Shown piece after piece: positions 1 to 7,849 of a DNA stretch of 28,149 bases (position 1 is its first letter; the number at the start of each line of letters is the position of its first letter). This DNA comes from Halomonas sp. (GTDB lineage: Bacteria; Pseudomonadota; Gammaproteobacteria; Pseudomonadales; Halomonadaceae): assembly GCA_007129225.1 (NCBI GenBank), contig SKVX01000495.1:1-28149 (forward strand), in the 5' to 3' direction. The position numbers and the translations under genes were made by a program. Below the pieces are notes generated by a model, which worked only from the letters and a program-made list of their open reading frames with translations, did no database searches and had not been told where the DNA came from.

Positions 1-736
1 ACCCCACGACCTGGAGAATGCCAAGGTCGCAGTGGAGTCCACCATCGTCGAGCAGGCCAACTGGAAGCTGGTCATCGAGAACAATCGCGAGTGCTATCAC
101 TGCAACGGCGCCCACCCGGAGCTGCTCAACTCGCTGCAGGAATTCGACGACACCGACGACCCCCGGGCTACCGACGCCTACAAGGCCCTGGTCGCGCGTA
201 AGGAGAACGACTGGAATGCACTCGACATGCCCTGGGCGCTAAAGCGCCACGGTCGTCGGAATCGTCTTACCCGTACGCCCCTTCTCGAAGGTCGCGTTTC
301 CATGACCATGGACGGCAAGCAGGGCTGCAAGCGGCTGCTCGGTGAATTGACCGACCCGGACATGGGCTCGCTGCGCATCCTGCATCTCCCCAACTCCTGG
401 AACCACGTCATGGGCGATCACGCCGTGGTCTTCCGCGTCATGCCGTTGGGGCCACAGCAAACCGTCGTGACAACCAAGTGGCTGGTGCACAAGGACGCGG
501 TGGAAGGCGTCGACTACGACCCGACGGCACTGCGTCGCGTGTGGGATGCCACTAACGAGCAAGACCGTCGGTTGGCCGAAGAGAACCAGCGCGGTATCAA
601 CTCGAAGGCCTACTCACCCGGGCCCTATTCGCCCACCTATGAGTTCGGCGTCATCGACTTCATCGACTGGTACTGCGAGCGCATGCAGGAGCACGTCGAC
701 CAGGCGTCGCCAAGCCTGCAGGTGGTCCGCAGCTGA
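1..736 (+). CDS. gbcA: Glycine betaine monooxygenase oxygenase subunit GbcA, C-terminal part (partial)
   Basis: The reading frame is open from the left edge (first full codon at base 2) to a TGA at 734-736, about 244 residues. This is the catalytic half of a Rieske-type ring-hydroxylating oxygenase alpha subunit; the Rieske [2Fe-2S] domain lies outside the window. The mononuclear iron site is visible: ENNRECYHCNGAHPEL supplies the two histidines, and EQDRRLAEENQRG near the C-terminus fits the usual position of the third, aspartate ligand. Family knowledge: GbcA with reductase GbcB converts glycine betaine to dimethylglycine plus formaldehyde. The identification rests on strong similarity to the GbcA/CntA-type C-terminus and on the adjacent dgc, etf, fdhA and gbdR genes. 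The gene is convergent with formate dehydrogenase and ends just before a strong hairpin. A carnitine or stachydrine oxygenase is a less likely alternative. Confidence 0.88.
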   Translation, partial: PHDLENAKVAVESTIVEQANWKLVIENNRECYHCNGAHPELLNSLQEFDDTDDPRATDAYKALVARKENDWNALDMPWALKRHGRRNRLTRTPLLEGRVSMTMDGKQGCKRLLGELTDPDMGSLRILHLPNSWNHVMGDHAVVFRVMPLGPQQTVVTTKWLVHKDAVEGVDYDPTALRRVWDATNEQDRRLAEENQRGINSKAYSPGPYSPTYEFGVIDFIDWYCERMQEHVDQASPSLQVVRS

Positions 737-757
737 ACCATCCGCCATTGCTGAAAC

Positions 758-788
758 GAACGGGACCCGCTTTATGCGGGTCCCGTTC
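758..788. terminator. Bidirectional hairpin between gbcA and formate dehydrogenase
   Basis: A perfect 13-bp stem (758-770 with 776-788) closes on a 5-nt loop in the 114-base gap between two convergent genes. It is followed by ATTT on the plus strand and by GTTT on the minus strand. The T tracts are short, but position and stem strength fit a shared transcription terminator. Confidence 0.75.
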
Positions 789-850
789 ATTTCACCTAAA
801 CGATTCGGTTCAACAATGACAAGAGCCCAAGCTCATGATCAACCGGCGCG

Positions 851-3688
851 TCAGCGGCTCTCTGCCAGCACCGCCTCACCACGGCTCAAGCGACAGGCAG
901 CATACTTGAACTCCGGGATCTTGCCGAAGGGATCCAGCGCCGGGTTGGTCAGAATGTTGGCGGCGGCCTCGGCGTAGCAGAACGGCACGAATACCATCCC
1001 TTCGGGCATGCCCGGGTCGGTTCGTACCGAGAGGGTAATGCTCCCCCTGCGCGTGGTGATGGTAATGGCAGAGCCGGGCTCCACCCCCAGCCGGCGCATC
1101 TCCGTCGGCGCCAGGGTCGCCACCGCTTCCGGCTCCAGATCGTCGAGCACCTGGGCACGCCGGGTCATGGAGCCGGTATGCCAGTGCTCCAACTGGCGCC
1201 CGGTCGTGAGCACGACCGGGTAGTCGGCGTCGATCGGCTCGTCCGGCGGCAGCGGCAGGGTCGGCGAGAAGGATGCGCGGCCGCTCTCGGTGTGGAAGGC
1301 ATCGCTGAATACCACATCGGCCCCCGGCTCGTCGTCTGCCGGGCAGGGATAGGTCACCGACGCCTCCCGCTCCAGGCGCTCCCAGCTGATGTGATCCAGC
1401 GAAGGCATGCCCTGCTTCATTTCCGCGAAGACGTCGCGGGGGTGATCGTAGTGCCAGTCGAGGTCGAAGCGCCGGGCGATCTCCTGGATGATCCACCAGT
1501 CCGTCCGGGCTTCCCCGGGCATGGGCACGGCGGCGCGGCCAAGTTGTACCTGTCGGTTGGTATTGGTAACGGTGCCATCCTTCTCCGGCCAGGCGGAAGC
1601 AGGCAGGATCACATCGGCGTACTGGGCGGTCTCGGTCACGAACAGATCCTGCACCACCAGGTGTTCCAGTTGCGCCAGGGCACTGCGGGCATGCGCCAGG
1701 TCCGGATCGGACATGGCCGGATTTTCCCCCTGGATATACATGCCCTTGATCGTGCCGTCATGAATGGCATGCATGATCTCCACCACGGTCAGCCCCGGCT
1801 GGTCGTCCAGCGGCGTATTCCACAGCTCTTCGAAAGCGGCACGAACCTGGGCATCCGCCACGGGCTGATAGTCGGGCAGCACCATGGGAATCAGGCCCGC
1901 ATCGGAGGCTCCCTGGACGTTGTTCTGGCCGCGCAGCGGATGCAGGCCCGTACCCGGACGCCCGATCTGGCCGCAGGCCAGCGCCAGCGAGATGAGGCAA
2001 CGGGCGTTGTCCGTGCCGTGGGTGTGCTGGGAAATACCCATGCCCCAGAAGATCATCGCCCTCTCCGCGGTGGCATAGACACGCGCCACTTCCCGGATGG
2101 TTGCCGGATCCACGCCGCAAGCCCCGGACATCGCTTCGGGGGTCATGGGCGCCACATGGGCCTTGAGCGCTTCGAACCCCTCGGTGTGTTGGGCGACATA
2201 CGCCTCATCAAAGAGGCCCTCGGTGACAATAACATTGAGCAGGGCATTGAACAGCGATACGTCGGACCCTGGCTTGAACCGCACGCTGAGGTGTGCATAG
2301 GCATCCAGCGACTGGCCACGGGGATCGATGATGATGAACCTGGTGCCGCGCTTGGCCGCCTGCTTGAAGAAGGTCGCTGCCACCGGGTGGTTGATGGCCG
2401 GATTGCAGCCGGTGAGGATGACCACGTCGGCCTTTTCCGCCTGCATGAACGAGGCCGTGACCGCCCCAGAGCCGATGCACTCCATCAACGCCGCCACCGA
2501 ACTGGCATGGCACAGCCGCGTACAGTGATCGACGTTATTGGTGCCGAAACCGGTACGTACCAGCTTCTGGAACAGCCACGCTTCCTCGTTGGTGCACTTG
2601 GCGCTACCGAAGCCGGCCAGCGCAGCGGGGCCATGTTCGGCCTTGAGCCGCTTCAGGCCATCGGCGGCCATATCCAGCGCCTCGTCCCAGCTCGCCTCAC
2701 GAAAATGGGTCAGCGGCGCGGCAGGGTCAAAGGCAGGATCGAGCCCCTTGGGCACCCCGGCCTTGCGGATCAAGGGCCGGGTGATTCGTGCGGGATGATT
2801 GGGGTAATCGAAACCGAAGCGCCCCTTCACGCAGAGACGATTCTGGTTCGACGGGCCGTCGCGTCCTTCGACGAACAGGATCCGGTCATCCTTGACGTGA
2901 TAGGTCAGCTGGCAACCTACGCCGCAATAGGGGCAGACCGAGTCGACCTTGCGATCGGCCGCAAGGGAGTCGCCATGGCCCGCCGCATCGACCAGGGTGG
3001 CCGGCATCAGCGCGCCGGTAGGACAAGCCTGCACGCACTCGCCGCAGGCCACACAGGTGCTATCCCCCATGGGGTCGTCGAAATCGAAGACGATCTTCGA
3101 CGCCGCGCCCCGATGAGCCATGCCGATGACGTCATTGACCTGGACTTCGCGGCAGGCTCGTACGCAGAGATTGCACTCGATACAGGCATTGAGGTCGACG
3201 GCCATCGCCGAGTGGGAGCGGTCCTGCGTCAGCGAGGACTCGCGGTCGGCGACATGATGCACCGTCGGCTGGCTGCGCTCGCCCTGCTCAGGCAGCCACT
3301 GGCGCACCGCATCGGCATCGACTGCGAGTTGGTCGGCCATGGTCCAGAAGTGGCTGGAGCGGTCGGGGCTCGCATGGCGAGCGGGCTGGTCGACGGCCAG
3401 CATCTCCAGGACGCCCTCACGCGCCACCCGGGCACGATCGGAGGTCGCACTCCTGACCACCATCCCGGGGGCGGCCTGGCGCAGGCAGCTCGCTGCCAGG
3501 ACGCGCTCGCCTTCGATTTCGACCATGCAGGCGCGGCAGTTGCCGTCGCTGCGATAGCCCGGCGCATCCTTGAAGCAGAGATGGGGAATGGTCTCGCCGG
3601 CGCGCTTGGCGACCTGCCACAGGGTTTCCCCCGGCGTGGCGCTGATTTCATGCCCATCCAGGGTCAGGGTAAAGGTTTCCTGATTCAT
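851..3688 (-). CDS. fdsA: NAD-dependent formate dehydrogenase, molybdopterin (alpha) subunit
   Basis: 945 residues from ATG 3688, which has AGGGG 8 nt upstream and lies 4 nt after the stop of the beta subunit gene; a TTG 18 bases further up is less likely. Domains in order: N-terminal [2Fe-2S] ferredoxin (Cys38, 51, 54, 68); a double [4Fe-4S] ferredoxin (CIECNLCVRAC at 169-179, CVACGECVQAC at 212-222); then the bis-MGD catalytic part with its own cluster (Cys252, 255, 259, 286). The probable molybdenum ligand is Cys393 in DHCTRLCH, followed by the conserved histidine, so this is a cysteine and not a selenocysteine enzyme. It oxidises formate to CO2 and passes electrons to the fused gamma-beta subunit, which reduces NAD+. 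Oddity: the His/Cys-ligated cluster usual between the 2Fe-2S and ferredoxin domains in NuoG/FdsA proteins has no cysteines here (around His105). No fdhD or fdsC follows. Confidence 0.88.
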   Translation of the reverse strand: MNQETFTLTLDGHEISATPGETLWQVAKRAGETIPHLCFKDAPGYRSDGNCRACMVEIEGERVLAASCLRQAAPGMVVRSATSDRARVAREGVLEMLAVDQPARHASPDRSSHFWTMADQLAVDADAVRQWLPEQGERSQPTVHHVADRESSLTQDRSHSAMAVDLNACIECNLCVRACREVQVNDVIGMAHRGAASKIVFDFDDPMGDSTCVACGECVQACPTGALMPATLVDAAGHGDSLAADRKVDSVCPYCGVGCQLTYHVKDDRILFVEGRDGPSNQNRLCVKGRFGFDYPNHPARITRPLIRKAGVPKGLDPAFDPAAPLTHFREASWDEALDMAADGLKRLKAEHGPAALAGFGSAKCTNEEAWLFQKLVRTGFGTNNVDHCTRLCHASSVAALMECIGSGAVTASFMQAEKADVVILTGCNPAINHPVAATFFKQAAKRGTRFIIIDPRGQSLDAYAHLSVRFKPGSDVSLFNALLNVIVTEGLFDEAYVAQHTEGFEALKAHVAPMTPEAMSGACGVDPATIREVARVYATAERAMIFWGMGISQHTHGTDNARCLISLALACGQIGRPGTGLHPLRGQNNVQGASDAGLIPMVLPDYQPVADAQVRAAFEELWNTPLDDQPGLTVVEIMHAIHDGTIKGMYIQGENPAMSDPDLAHARSALAQLEHLVVQDLFVTETAQYADVILPASAWPEKDGTVTNTNRQVQLGRAAVPMPGEARTDWWIIQEIARRFDLDWHYDHPRDVFAEMKQGMPSLDHISWERLEREASVTYPCPADDEPGADVVFSDAFHTESGRASFSPTLPLPPDEPIDADYPVVLTTGRQLEHWHTGSMTRRAQVLDDLEPEAVATLAPTEMRRLGVEPGSAITITTRRGSITLSVRTDPGMPEGMVFVPFCYAEAAANILTNPALDPFGKIPEFKYAACRLSRGEAVLAESR

Positions 3689-3692
3689 GGTT

Positions 3693-5411
3693 TCATCCCC
3701 TGACAATCACGTTCTGATCGGCCAATTCGGTACGAAAATCCTTGAGCAGCCCGAGCACCGGATTCGGCGCCGCCTGGCCCAGCCCGCAGATCGAGGCGTC
3801 CATCATCACCTGCGACAGGCGATCCAGCGCCGCTGCATCCCATTCCGGGCGCTCCAGCAGGGTCAGCATCTTTTCACTGCCGACCCGGCACGGCGTGCAC
3901 TGGCCGCAGGATTCGTCGGCGAAGAAGGCCAACAGGTTGGTGGCCACCCCGCGCAGGTCATCCTGGTCGGAGAGCACGATGACGGCGGCGGAACCGATGA
4001 AGCCGCCATGCTCCTGCAGGGTGTCAAAATCCAGGGGGACGTCGGCCTTGCTCGCCGGCAGGATACCGCCGGAGGCGCCTCCCGGGAGATACCCCAGCAG
4101 ACGGTGCCCATCTGCCATGCCACCGCAGTACTCATCGACCAGTTCGCGCAAGGTGATGCCGGCCGGCGCCAGGTGCACGCCGGGATAACGAACCCGCCCG
4201 GAGACCGAGAAGCTACGCAGCCCCTTGCGGCCATGCCGCCCTTGGCTTGCGAACCACTCGGCGCCACGCTTGTGGATGACCGGGATCCAGTAGACCGTTT
4301 CCACGTTGTTGACCAGGGTCGGCCGGTCGAAGAGCCCCTTCTGGGCCACGAAGGGAGGACGATGGCGCGGCTTGCCCGGCTTGCCCTCCAGCGACTCGAT
4401 CAATGCCGACTCCTCGCCGCAGATGTAGGCCCCGGCACCGCGACGCAGGACCACGTAGCCGGGGTCGACCAGACCGGCCTGCTCCAGCTCTTCGGTCGCC
4501 TCCCGCAGTACCCGATGAAGGCCCGGATACTCATCGCGCAGGTAGATATAGAGCGCCTCGGCCTCCACGGCCCAGGCGCTCACCAGGGCGCCTTCCAGGA
4601 AACGGTGCGGTTCACGCTCCAGGTAGTAGCGATCCTTGAAGGTGCCGGGCTCGCCCTCGTCGGCATTGATGACGCAGTATCTCGGCCCGGGTTCGGCCCG
4701 CACGAAGTGCCACTTGCGGAAGGTGGGAAAGCCGGCACCGCCCAGGCCGCGAAGGCCCGCCTCCTCCATCTCCTGCATCAAGGTTTCGACCGACACGCGC
4801 CCTTCACGGCAGTCTGCCAGAAGCGTGTAGCCGCCAGCGGCCCGGTAATCGGCCAGGTTGGGCCAGTCGATGGGAACGGGATGCAGCGCCCCCGCCTCCA
4901 GGGCCGCCGCCACGCTCTCGGGGGTGGCATGCCCCAGATGGCGATGCCCCACCTCCACCACCGGCGCCGTCTCGCAGCGACCCATGCAGGGCGCCCGCAA
5001 CACGCGCACCTCGGCAGGGTCGGTGCCCTCCTCCAGCCGGGCCCGAAGCGCCTCGGCACCGGCCAACTGGCAGGAGAGTGAATCACAGACCCGCAGCGTG
5101 ATCGCGGGCGGCGCCTGCTGATCGTCGTGGATCACGTCGAAATGCGCATAGAAGGTCGCCGTCTCGTAGACCGCGGCCATGGGAAGATTCATGTAGCCGG
5201 CCAGAGCGCGAAGCGACGCCAGGGGCAGGTGTCCGCGGCTGTCCTGAATCGCATGGAGGTGCTCGATCAACAGGTCGCGCCGGCGCAATTCGGGTTGGTC
5301 ACGCTCATCGCCAATAAGCTGGCGCAGTGCCGCAAGCTCATCGGTGTCGAGTTCGCGGCCGCGGGGCTTACCACGGAAACGGCGCTTGGGATTCACGGTC
5401 TGGACGGTCAT
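3693..5411 (-). CDS. fdsB: Formate dehydrogenase NAD-reducing subunit, fused NuoE-like (gamma) and NuoF-like (beta) domains
   Basis: 572 residues. Residues about 1-170 are a thioredoxin-like NuoE/FdsG domain with [2Fe-2S] ligands Cys109, 114, 142 and 146. Residues about 190-572 are NuoF/FdsB: RGLGGAGFPTFRKW (221-234) and NADEGEPGTFKDR (249-261) form the FMN/NAD(H) site, and CGQCTPC with a distal cysteine (502, 505, 508, 542) binds a [4Fe-4S] cluster. In many fds operons these two domains are separate genes; here they form one chain. The protein takes electrons from the alpha subunit and reduces NAD+ in the cytoplasm. The start ATG 5411 has only a weak GAG upstream and overlaps the stop of a well-signalled 14-codon ORF, so translation may be coupled. 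Its likely role is removing formate made from betaine-derived formaldehyde. Confidence 0.87.
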   Translation of the reverse strand: MTVQTVNPKRRFRGKPRGRELDTDELAALRQLIGDERDQPELRRRDLLIEHLHAIQDSRGHLPLASLRALAGYMNLPMAAVYETATFYAHFDVIHDDQQAPPAITLRVCDSLSCQLAGAEALRARLEEGTDPAEVRVLRAPCMGRCETAPVVEVGHRHLGHATPESVAAALEAGALHPVPIDWPNLADYRAAGGYTLLADCREGRVSVETLMQEMEEAGLRGLGGAGFPTFRKWHFVRAEPGPRYCVINADEGEPGTFKDRYYLEREPHRFLEGALVSAWAVEAEALYIYLRDEYPGLHRVLREATEELEQAGLVDPGYVVLRRGAGAYICGEESALIESLEGKPGKPRHRPPFVAQKGLFDRPTLVNNVETVYWIPVIHKRGAEWFASQGRHGRKGLRSFSVSGRVRYPGVHLAPAGITLRELVDEYCGGMADGHRLLGYLPGGASGGILPASKADVPLDFDTLQEHGGFIGSAAVIVLSDQDDLRGVATNLLAFFADESCGQCTPCRVGSEKMLTLLERPEWDAAALDRLSQVMMDASICGLGQAAPNPVLGLLKDFRTELADQNVIVRG

Positions 5412-5452
5412 GGGGGCTCGATATTCGGTCTTGTTGGTATTGGCGGGTTCAT
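5408..5452 (-). CDS. Possible leader mini-ORF coupled to the formate dehydrogenase start
   Basis: A 14-codon frame, MNPPIPTRPNIEPP, starts with ATG 5452 preceded by a strong AGGGGGAG Shine-Dalgarno at 7 nt spacing. It ends in a TGA that overlaps the ATG of the dehydrogenase (ATGA). The downstream gene has a much weaker ribosome site of its own. The proline-rich content (6 of 14 residues) could slow ribosomes. It may be a translational coupler, a leader peptide or chance. Confidence 0.3.
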   Translation of the reverse strand: MNPPIPTRPNIEPP

Positions 5453-5463
5453 GGTGTCACTCC

Positions 5464-5506
5464 CCCTATACTAGGGCAATCTCTGGCACGCCAGACAGTA
5501 CACTGT
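5464..5506. promoter_or_regulatory. Cluster of short palindromes upstream of the formate dehydrogenase operon
   Basis: Three small perfect palindromes lie in a row: CCCTA-N3-TAGGG (5464-5476), TCTGGC-AC-GCCAGA (5482-5495) and ACAGT-AC-ACTGT (5495-5506). They sit 55-95 bases upstream of the dehydrogenase start, where a promoter and operator would be expected. No convincing -35/-10 pair could be assigned. Confidence 0.3.
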
Positions 5507-5525
5507 CCCCGCTGGGGCAGGATGG

Positions 5526-5556
5526 GATGAGCCTCGATTTTCCATCGAGGCTCATC
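5526..5556. terminator. 12-bp perfect inverted repeat, possible fdhA terminator or attenuator
   Basis: GATGAGCCTCGA (5526-5537) is exactly inverted at 5545-5556 around a 7-nt loop. It lies between fdhA and the formate dehydrogenase genes, both on the minus strand. No T tract follows in either direction, so it is not a canonical intrinsic terminator. It may protect a 3' end or separate the two transcripts. Confidence 0.45.
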
Positions 5557-5590
5557 GCCTATCGCGACGATATACCTGCCGTCATCCGGT

Positions 5591-5645
5591 CTCAGGCAGC
5601 CACGCTGCCGTGGGGTCGATTTCCCGAAATGGCTCGCCGCGCCGA
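5591..5645 (-). pseudogene. Decayed copy of the fdhA 3' end
   Basis: Read on the minus strand, this stretch resembles the last 50-odd bases of fdhA including its stop. A 14-base exact match (5602-5615 with 5698-5711) lies inside a longer gapped similarity covering the codons for the end of FdhA. It sits about 96 bases downstream of the real gene end. Both copies also contain small hairpins around GCTGCC, so a short palindromic repeat overlapping the fdhA tail is an alternative. Seen by eye only. Confidence 0.4.
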
Positions 5646-5687
5646 CTCCAAGGGGCGGCGTCGGCAAGCCCGGTTTCATCTCCACGC

Positions 5688-6881
5688 TTATGCGGCAACG
5701 CTGCCGTGGGGGTCTATGACGAATTTCTTCGCCGCACCGCCATCGAAGTCGGCGTAGCCCTGCGGGGCCTGGTCCAGAGTGATCATCTGAACGTTGACCG
5801 CATCGGCGATATTGACCTTGCCGAAGAGGATCGCCTGCATCAGCGGGCGATGGTACTTCATCACCGGGCACTGGCCGGTGTGGAAGCTGTGTGACTTGGC
5901 CCAGCCGAGGCCGAAGCGCATGCTCAAGGCCCCCTGCTTGGCGGCGTCGTCGGCCGCACCCGGATCTTCGGTCACGTAGAGGCCCGGGATGCCGATCTGG
6001 CCACCAGCTCGGGTCAGCGACATCGCCGAGTTCAATACCGTGGCCGGCGCTTCCTGGCCGTGGTTACAGCCGCAGGCATGGGCCTCGAAGCCGACGCAGT
6101 CGACGAAGGCATCAACCTCGCGCTCGCCGAGGATCACCTCGATCTTGTCGGCCATGTCGCCATCCTGGGTCAGGTCGATGGTCTCGCAACCGAAGCTGCG
6201 GGCCTGGGCCAGGCGCTCTTCGATCATGTCCCCGACGATGACGCAGGCCGCCCCCAGCAACTGGGCGGAAACCGCCGCCGCCAGGCCCACCGGCCCGGCC
6301 CCGGCGATATAGACGGTGCTCCCCGGCCCGACCCCGGCGGTGACGCAGCCGTGGAAGCCCGTGGGAAAGATGTCCGAGAGCAGCGTCAGGTCACGGATCT
6401 TGTCCATGGCCTGTTCGGTGTCCGGGAACTTCAGCAGGTTGAAGTCGGCGTAGGGCACCATGACGTACTCGGTCTGGCCGCCGACCCAGCCACCCATGTC
6501 CACATAGCCGTAAGCCGCGCCCGGGCGCGACGGATTGACGTTGAGACAGATGCCCGTGCGCCCCTCCTTGCAGTTGCGGCAGCGACCGCAGGCAATGTTG
6601 AAGGGCACCGAGACCAGGTCGCCCGGCTGGATGAATTCGACGTCACGTCCGCACTCGACCACCAGGCCGGTGATCTCGTGGCCCAGCACCAGGCCGGAGG
6701 GCGCGGTGGTACGTCCGCGCACCATGTGCTGATCGCTGCCACAGATGTTGGTGGTGACGACCTTGAGGATCACGCCGTGGTCGCATTTGCGATTGCCGAG
6801 GGTAAGCTCCGGATAGGGAATGGTCTCGACATCGACCTTGCCCGGACCCTTGTAGACGACGCCGCGGTTGGCTTGGCTCAT
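5688..6881 (-). CDS. fdhA: Glutathione-independent formaldehyde dehydrogenase (zinc, NAD+)
   Basis: 397 residues from ATG 6881, with GAAGGAG 7 nt upstream; a longer open frame upstream has no such signal. It is a zinc-dependent medium-chain dehydrogenase. Catalytic zinc ligands are Cys47 (NICGSDQH), His68 (GHEITG) and Asp170. Structural zinc cysteines are 98, 101, 104 and 112 (CGRCRNCKEGRTGIC). The Rossmann motif GAGPVGLAA is present. Length and motifs match Pseudomonas putida-type formaldehyde dehydrogenase (about 399 residues), which keeps NAD+ tightly bound and does not need glutathione. It turns formaldehyde from the betaine, dimethylglycine and sarcosine demethylations into formate for the dehydrogenase encoded just downstream. 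A 143-base gap separates it from etfB, so it may have its own promoter. Confidence 0.93.
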   Translation of the reverse strand: MSQANRGVVYKGPGKVDVETIPYPELTLGNRKCDHGVILKVVTTNICGSDQHMVRGRTTAPSGLVLGHEITGLVVECGRDVEFIQPGDLVSVPFNIACGRCRNCKEGRTGICLNVNPSRPGAAYGYVDMGGWVGGQTEYVMVPYADFNLLKFPDTEQAMDKIRDLTLLSDIFPTGFHGCVTAGVGPGSTVYIAGAGPVGLAAAVSAQLLGAACVIVGDMIEERLAQARSFGCETIDLTQDGDMADKIEVILGEREVDAFVDCVGFEAHACGCNHGQEAPATVLNSAMSLTRAGGQIGIPGLYVTEDPGAADDAAKQGALSMRFGLGWAKSHSFHTGQCPVMKYHRPLMQAILFGKVNIADAVNVQMITLDQAPQGYADFDGGAAKKFVIDPHGSVAA

Positions 6882-7024
6882 GGCTGGCTCCTTCATTGTT
6901 ATTAAGATAGTTATGGGGAAAACGACCTTTCCGATCGTGCAGCTCCAGCCTATGCCTTCCCGTGCGTGCCACTTACCCAAAAGAGGCATCGGCATGCCTG
7001 TGCGAGACAAGAGGCCGACAGGGC
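6882..7024 (-). promoter_or_regulatory. etfB-fdhA intergenic region, probable fdhA promoter
   Basis: 143 bases precede fdhA. The part next to the gene is AT-richer (around 6895-6920), unlike the GC-rich surroundings. A small perfect palindrome, AGGCAT-N4-ATGCCT, lies at 6984-6999. A TGGCACG heptamer occurs on the minus strand, but the spacing rules out a sigma-54 promoter. No specific activator site is claimed. Confidence 0.35.
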
Positions 7025-7849
7025 CTATCGCAGCACGCCTTCCGTCTCGAGCAGTTTCAAGATCGCCTCGGCGCCCTGCTCCGCCGAGACGCCCTCCAGC
7101 ACCTGGCCGCTGCCGCCCTCCATCTTGGCGGCGGCGGCCTTGAAGCGATCCCGGGCCGAGGCCGCCTTGACGATCTTCAGGCGCTTGGGCCGCTTGCGGG
7201 CGGGCGTGAGCTGCCACTCGGCCAGCTCCCGGTCGGGTTCGGCGGCAACCGCCGTCACCTCGAGCTCAGCCCGGCGAGCCGGGCCAAAAGCGCTCTGGCG
7301 CGCCTCCGGAGCCGCAGCATCCACGGTGACGACGGCCGGCAGGCGCACCTTGAGGCGCCGTCGCTGGCCACGGGGCAGGGCCTGGAGCAGGGTCGCCACG
7401 CCGTTCTCTATGCCCTCCACCGCGGCCAGCCCATTGACCAGGGGCCAGCCCAGACGCTCGGCCAGGGCATAGGGCAGCAGTCCCGACCCCTCCCCCCGCT
7501 CCGCCCGAGCCCCGGTGATTACCAGCTGTGGCGGTGCCGCGGCCAGGTGCTCGGCCAGGGCCGGGATAACATCGCTACCCTCGGCCTGCTCCAGCATGGA
7601 CAGGGTGTCCAACCCCATGCCGGCGCCTGCGGCCATGCCCAAGTAACCGCGCAGTGCCGACTCGCTCTCCTCGCCGCGCGGACCGGCATGCAGCAGATTC
7701 ACCCGGCTGCCGGGCAACTGGCGCTCCAGACCCAGGGCCAGCTCCAGTCCCCGGGCATCCTGATCGGCGCGCCGGGCGCGACCGGTGATGGGGTGGCGCC
7801 CCACCGAAACCAGAACCGCCACCTCGACTCCCTGCTGCTCAGGCCGCAT
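7025..7849 (-). CDS. etfB: Electron transfer flavoprotein beta subunit (betaine-cluster type)
   Basis: 274 residues from ATG 7849; the gene overlaps the end of etfA by 11 bases, so the two are coupled. The family is recognised from the ETF-beta core around LVITGARAERGEGSGLLPYALAE and the C-terminal block LPAVVTVDAAAPEAR, corresponding to the LPAVVTVDLRLNEPR segment of standard ETF-beta. The N-terminal half is divergent: the usual NPFDEIALEEAL-type segment reads DQDARGLELALG. With EtfA it forms an FAD-carrying heterodimer that should collect electrons from DgcAB and pass them to the respiratory chain through ETF-quinone oxidoreductase. Its place right after dgcB and etfA matches the Pseudomonas dgcAB-etf order. 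Confidence 0.88.
   Translation of the reverse strand: MRPEQQGVEVAVLVSVGRHPITGRARRADQDARGLELALGLERQLPGSRVNLLHAGPRGEESESALRGYLGMAAGAGMGLDTLSMLEQAEGSDVIPALAEHLAAAPPQLVITGARAERGEGSGLLPYALAERLGWPLVNGLAAVEGIENGVATLLQALPRGQRRRLKVRLPAVVTVDAAAPEARQSAFGPARRAELEVTAVAAEPDRELAEWQLTPARKRPKRLKIVKAASARDRFKAAAAKMEGGSGQVLEGVSAEQGAEAILKLLETEGVLR

Noticed and set aside
1178..3703. Very long open frame (over 800 codons) antisense to the formate dehydrogenase alpha gene
   Set aside because: It mirrors the codon pattern of a certain gene in GC-rich DNA, is rich in Arg/Gly/His/Gln and has no recognisable domain. Similar antisense frames occur opposite fdsB, dgcA, dgcB and gcvT.
5465..5515. Sigma-54 promoter upstream of formate dehydrogenase
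   Set aside because: TGGC and TTGC words are present, but the GG-to-GC distance is 13 and not 10 bases.
6940..6985. Sigma-54 promoter upstream of fdhA
   Set aside because: TGGCACG matches the -24 element, but no GC dinucleotide lies at the required distance.
5688..7217. Extended fdhA start at 7217
   Set aside because: The extra 112 residues overlap etfB and have no ribosome site; the GAAGGAG-preceded ATG 6881 gives the known family length.
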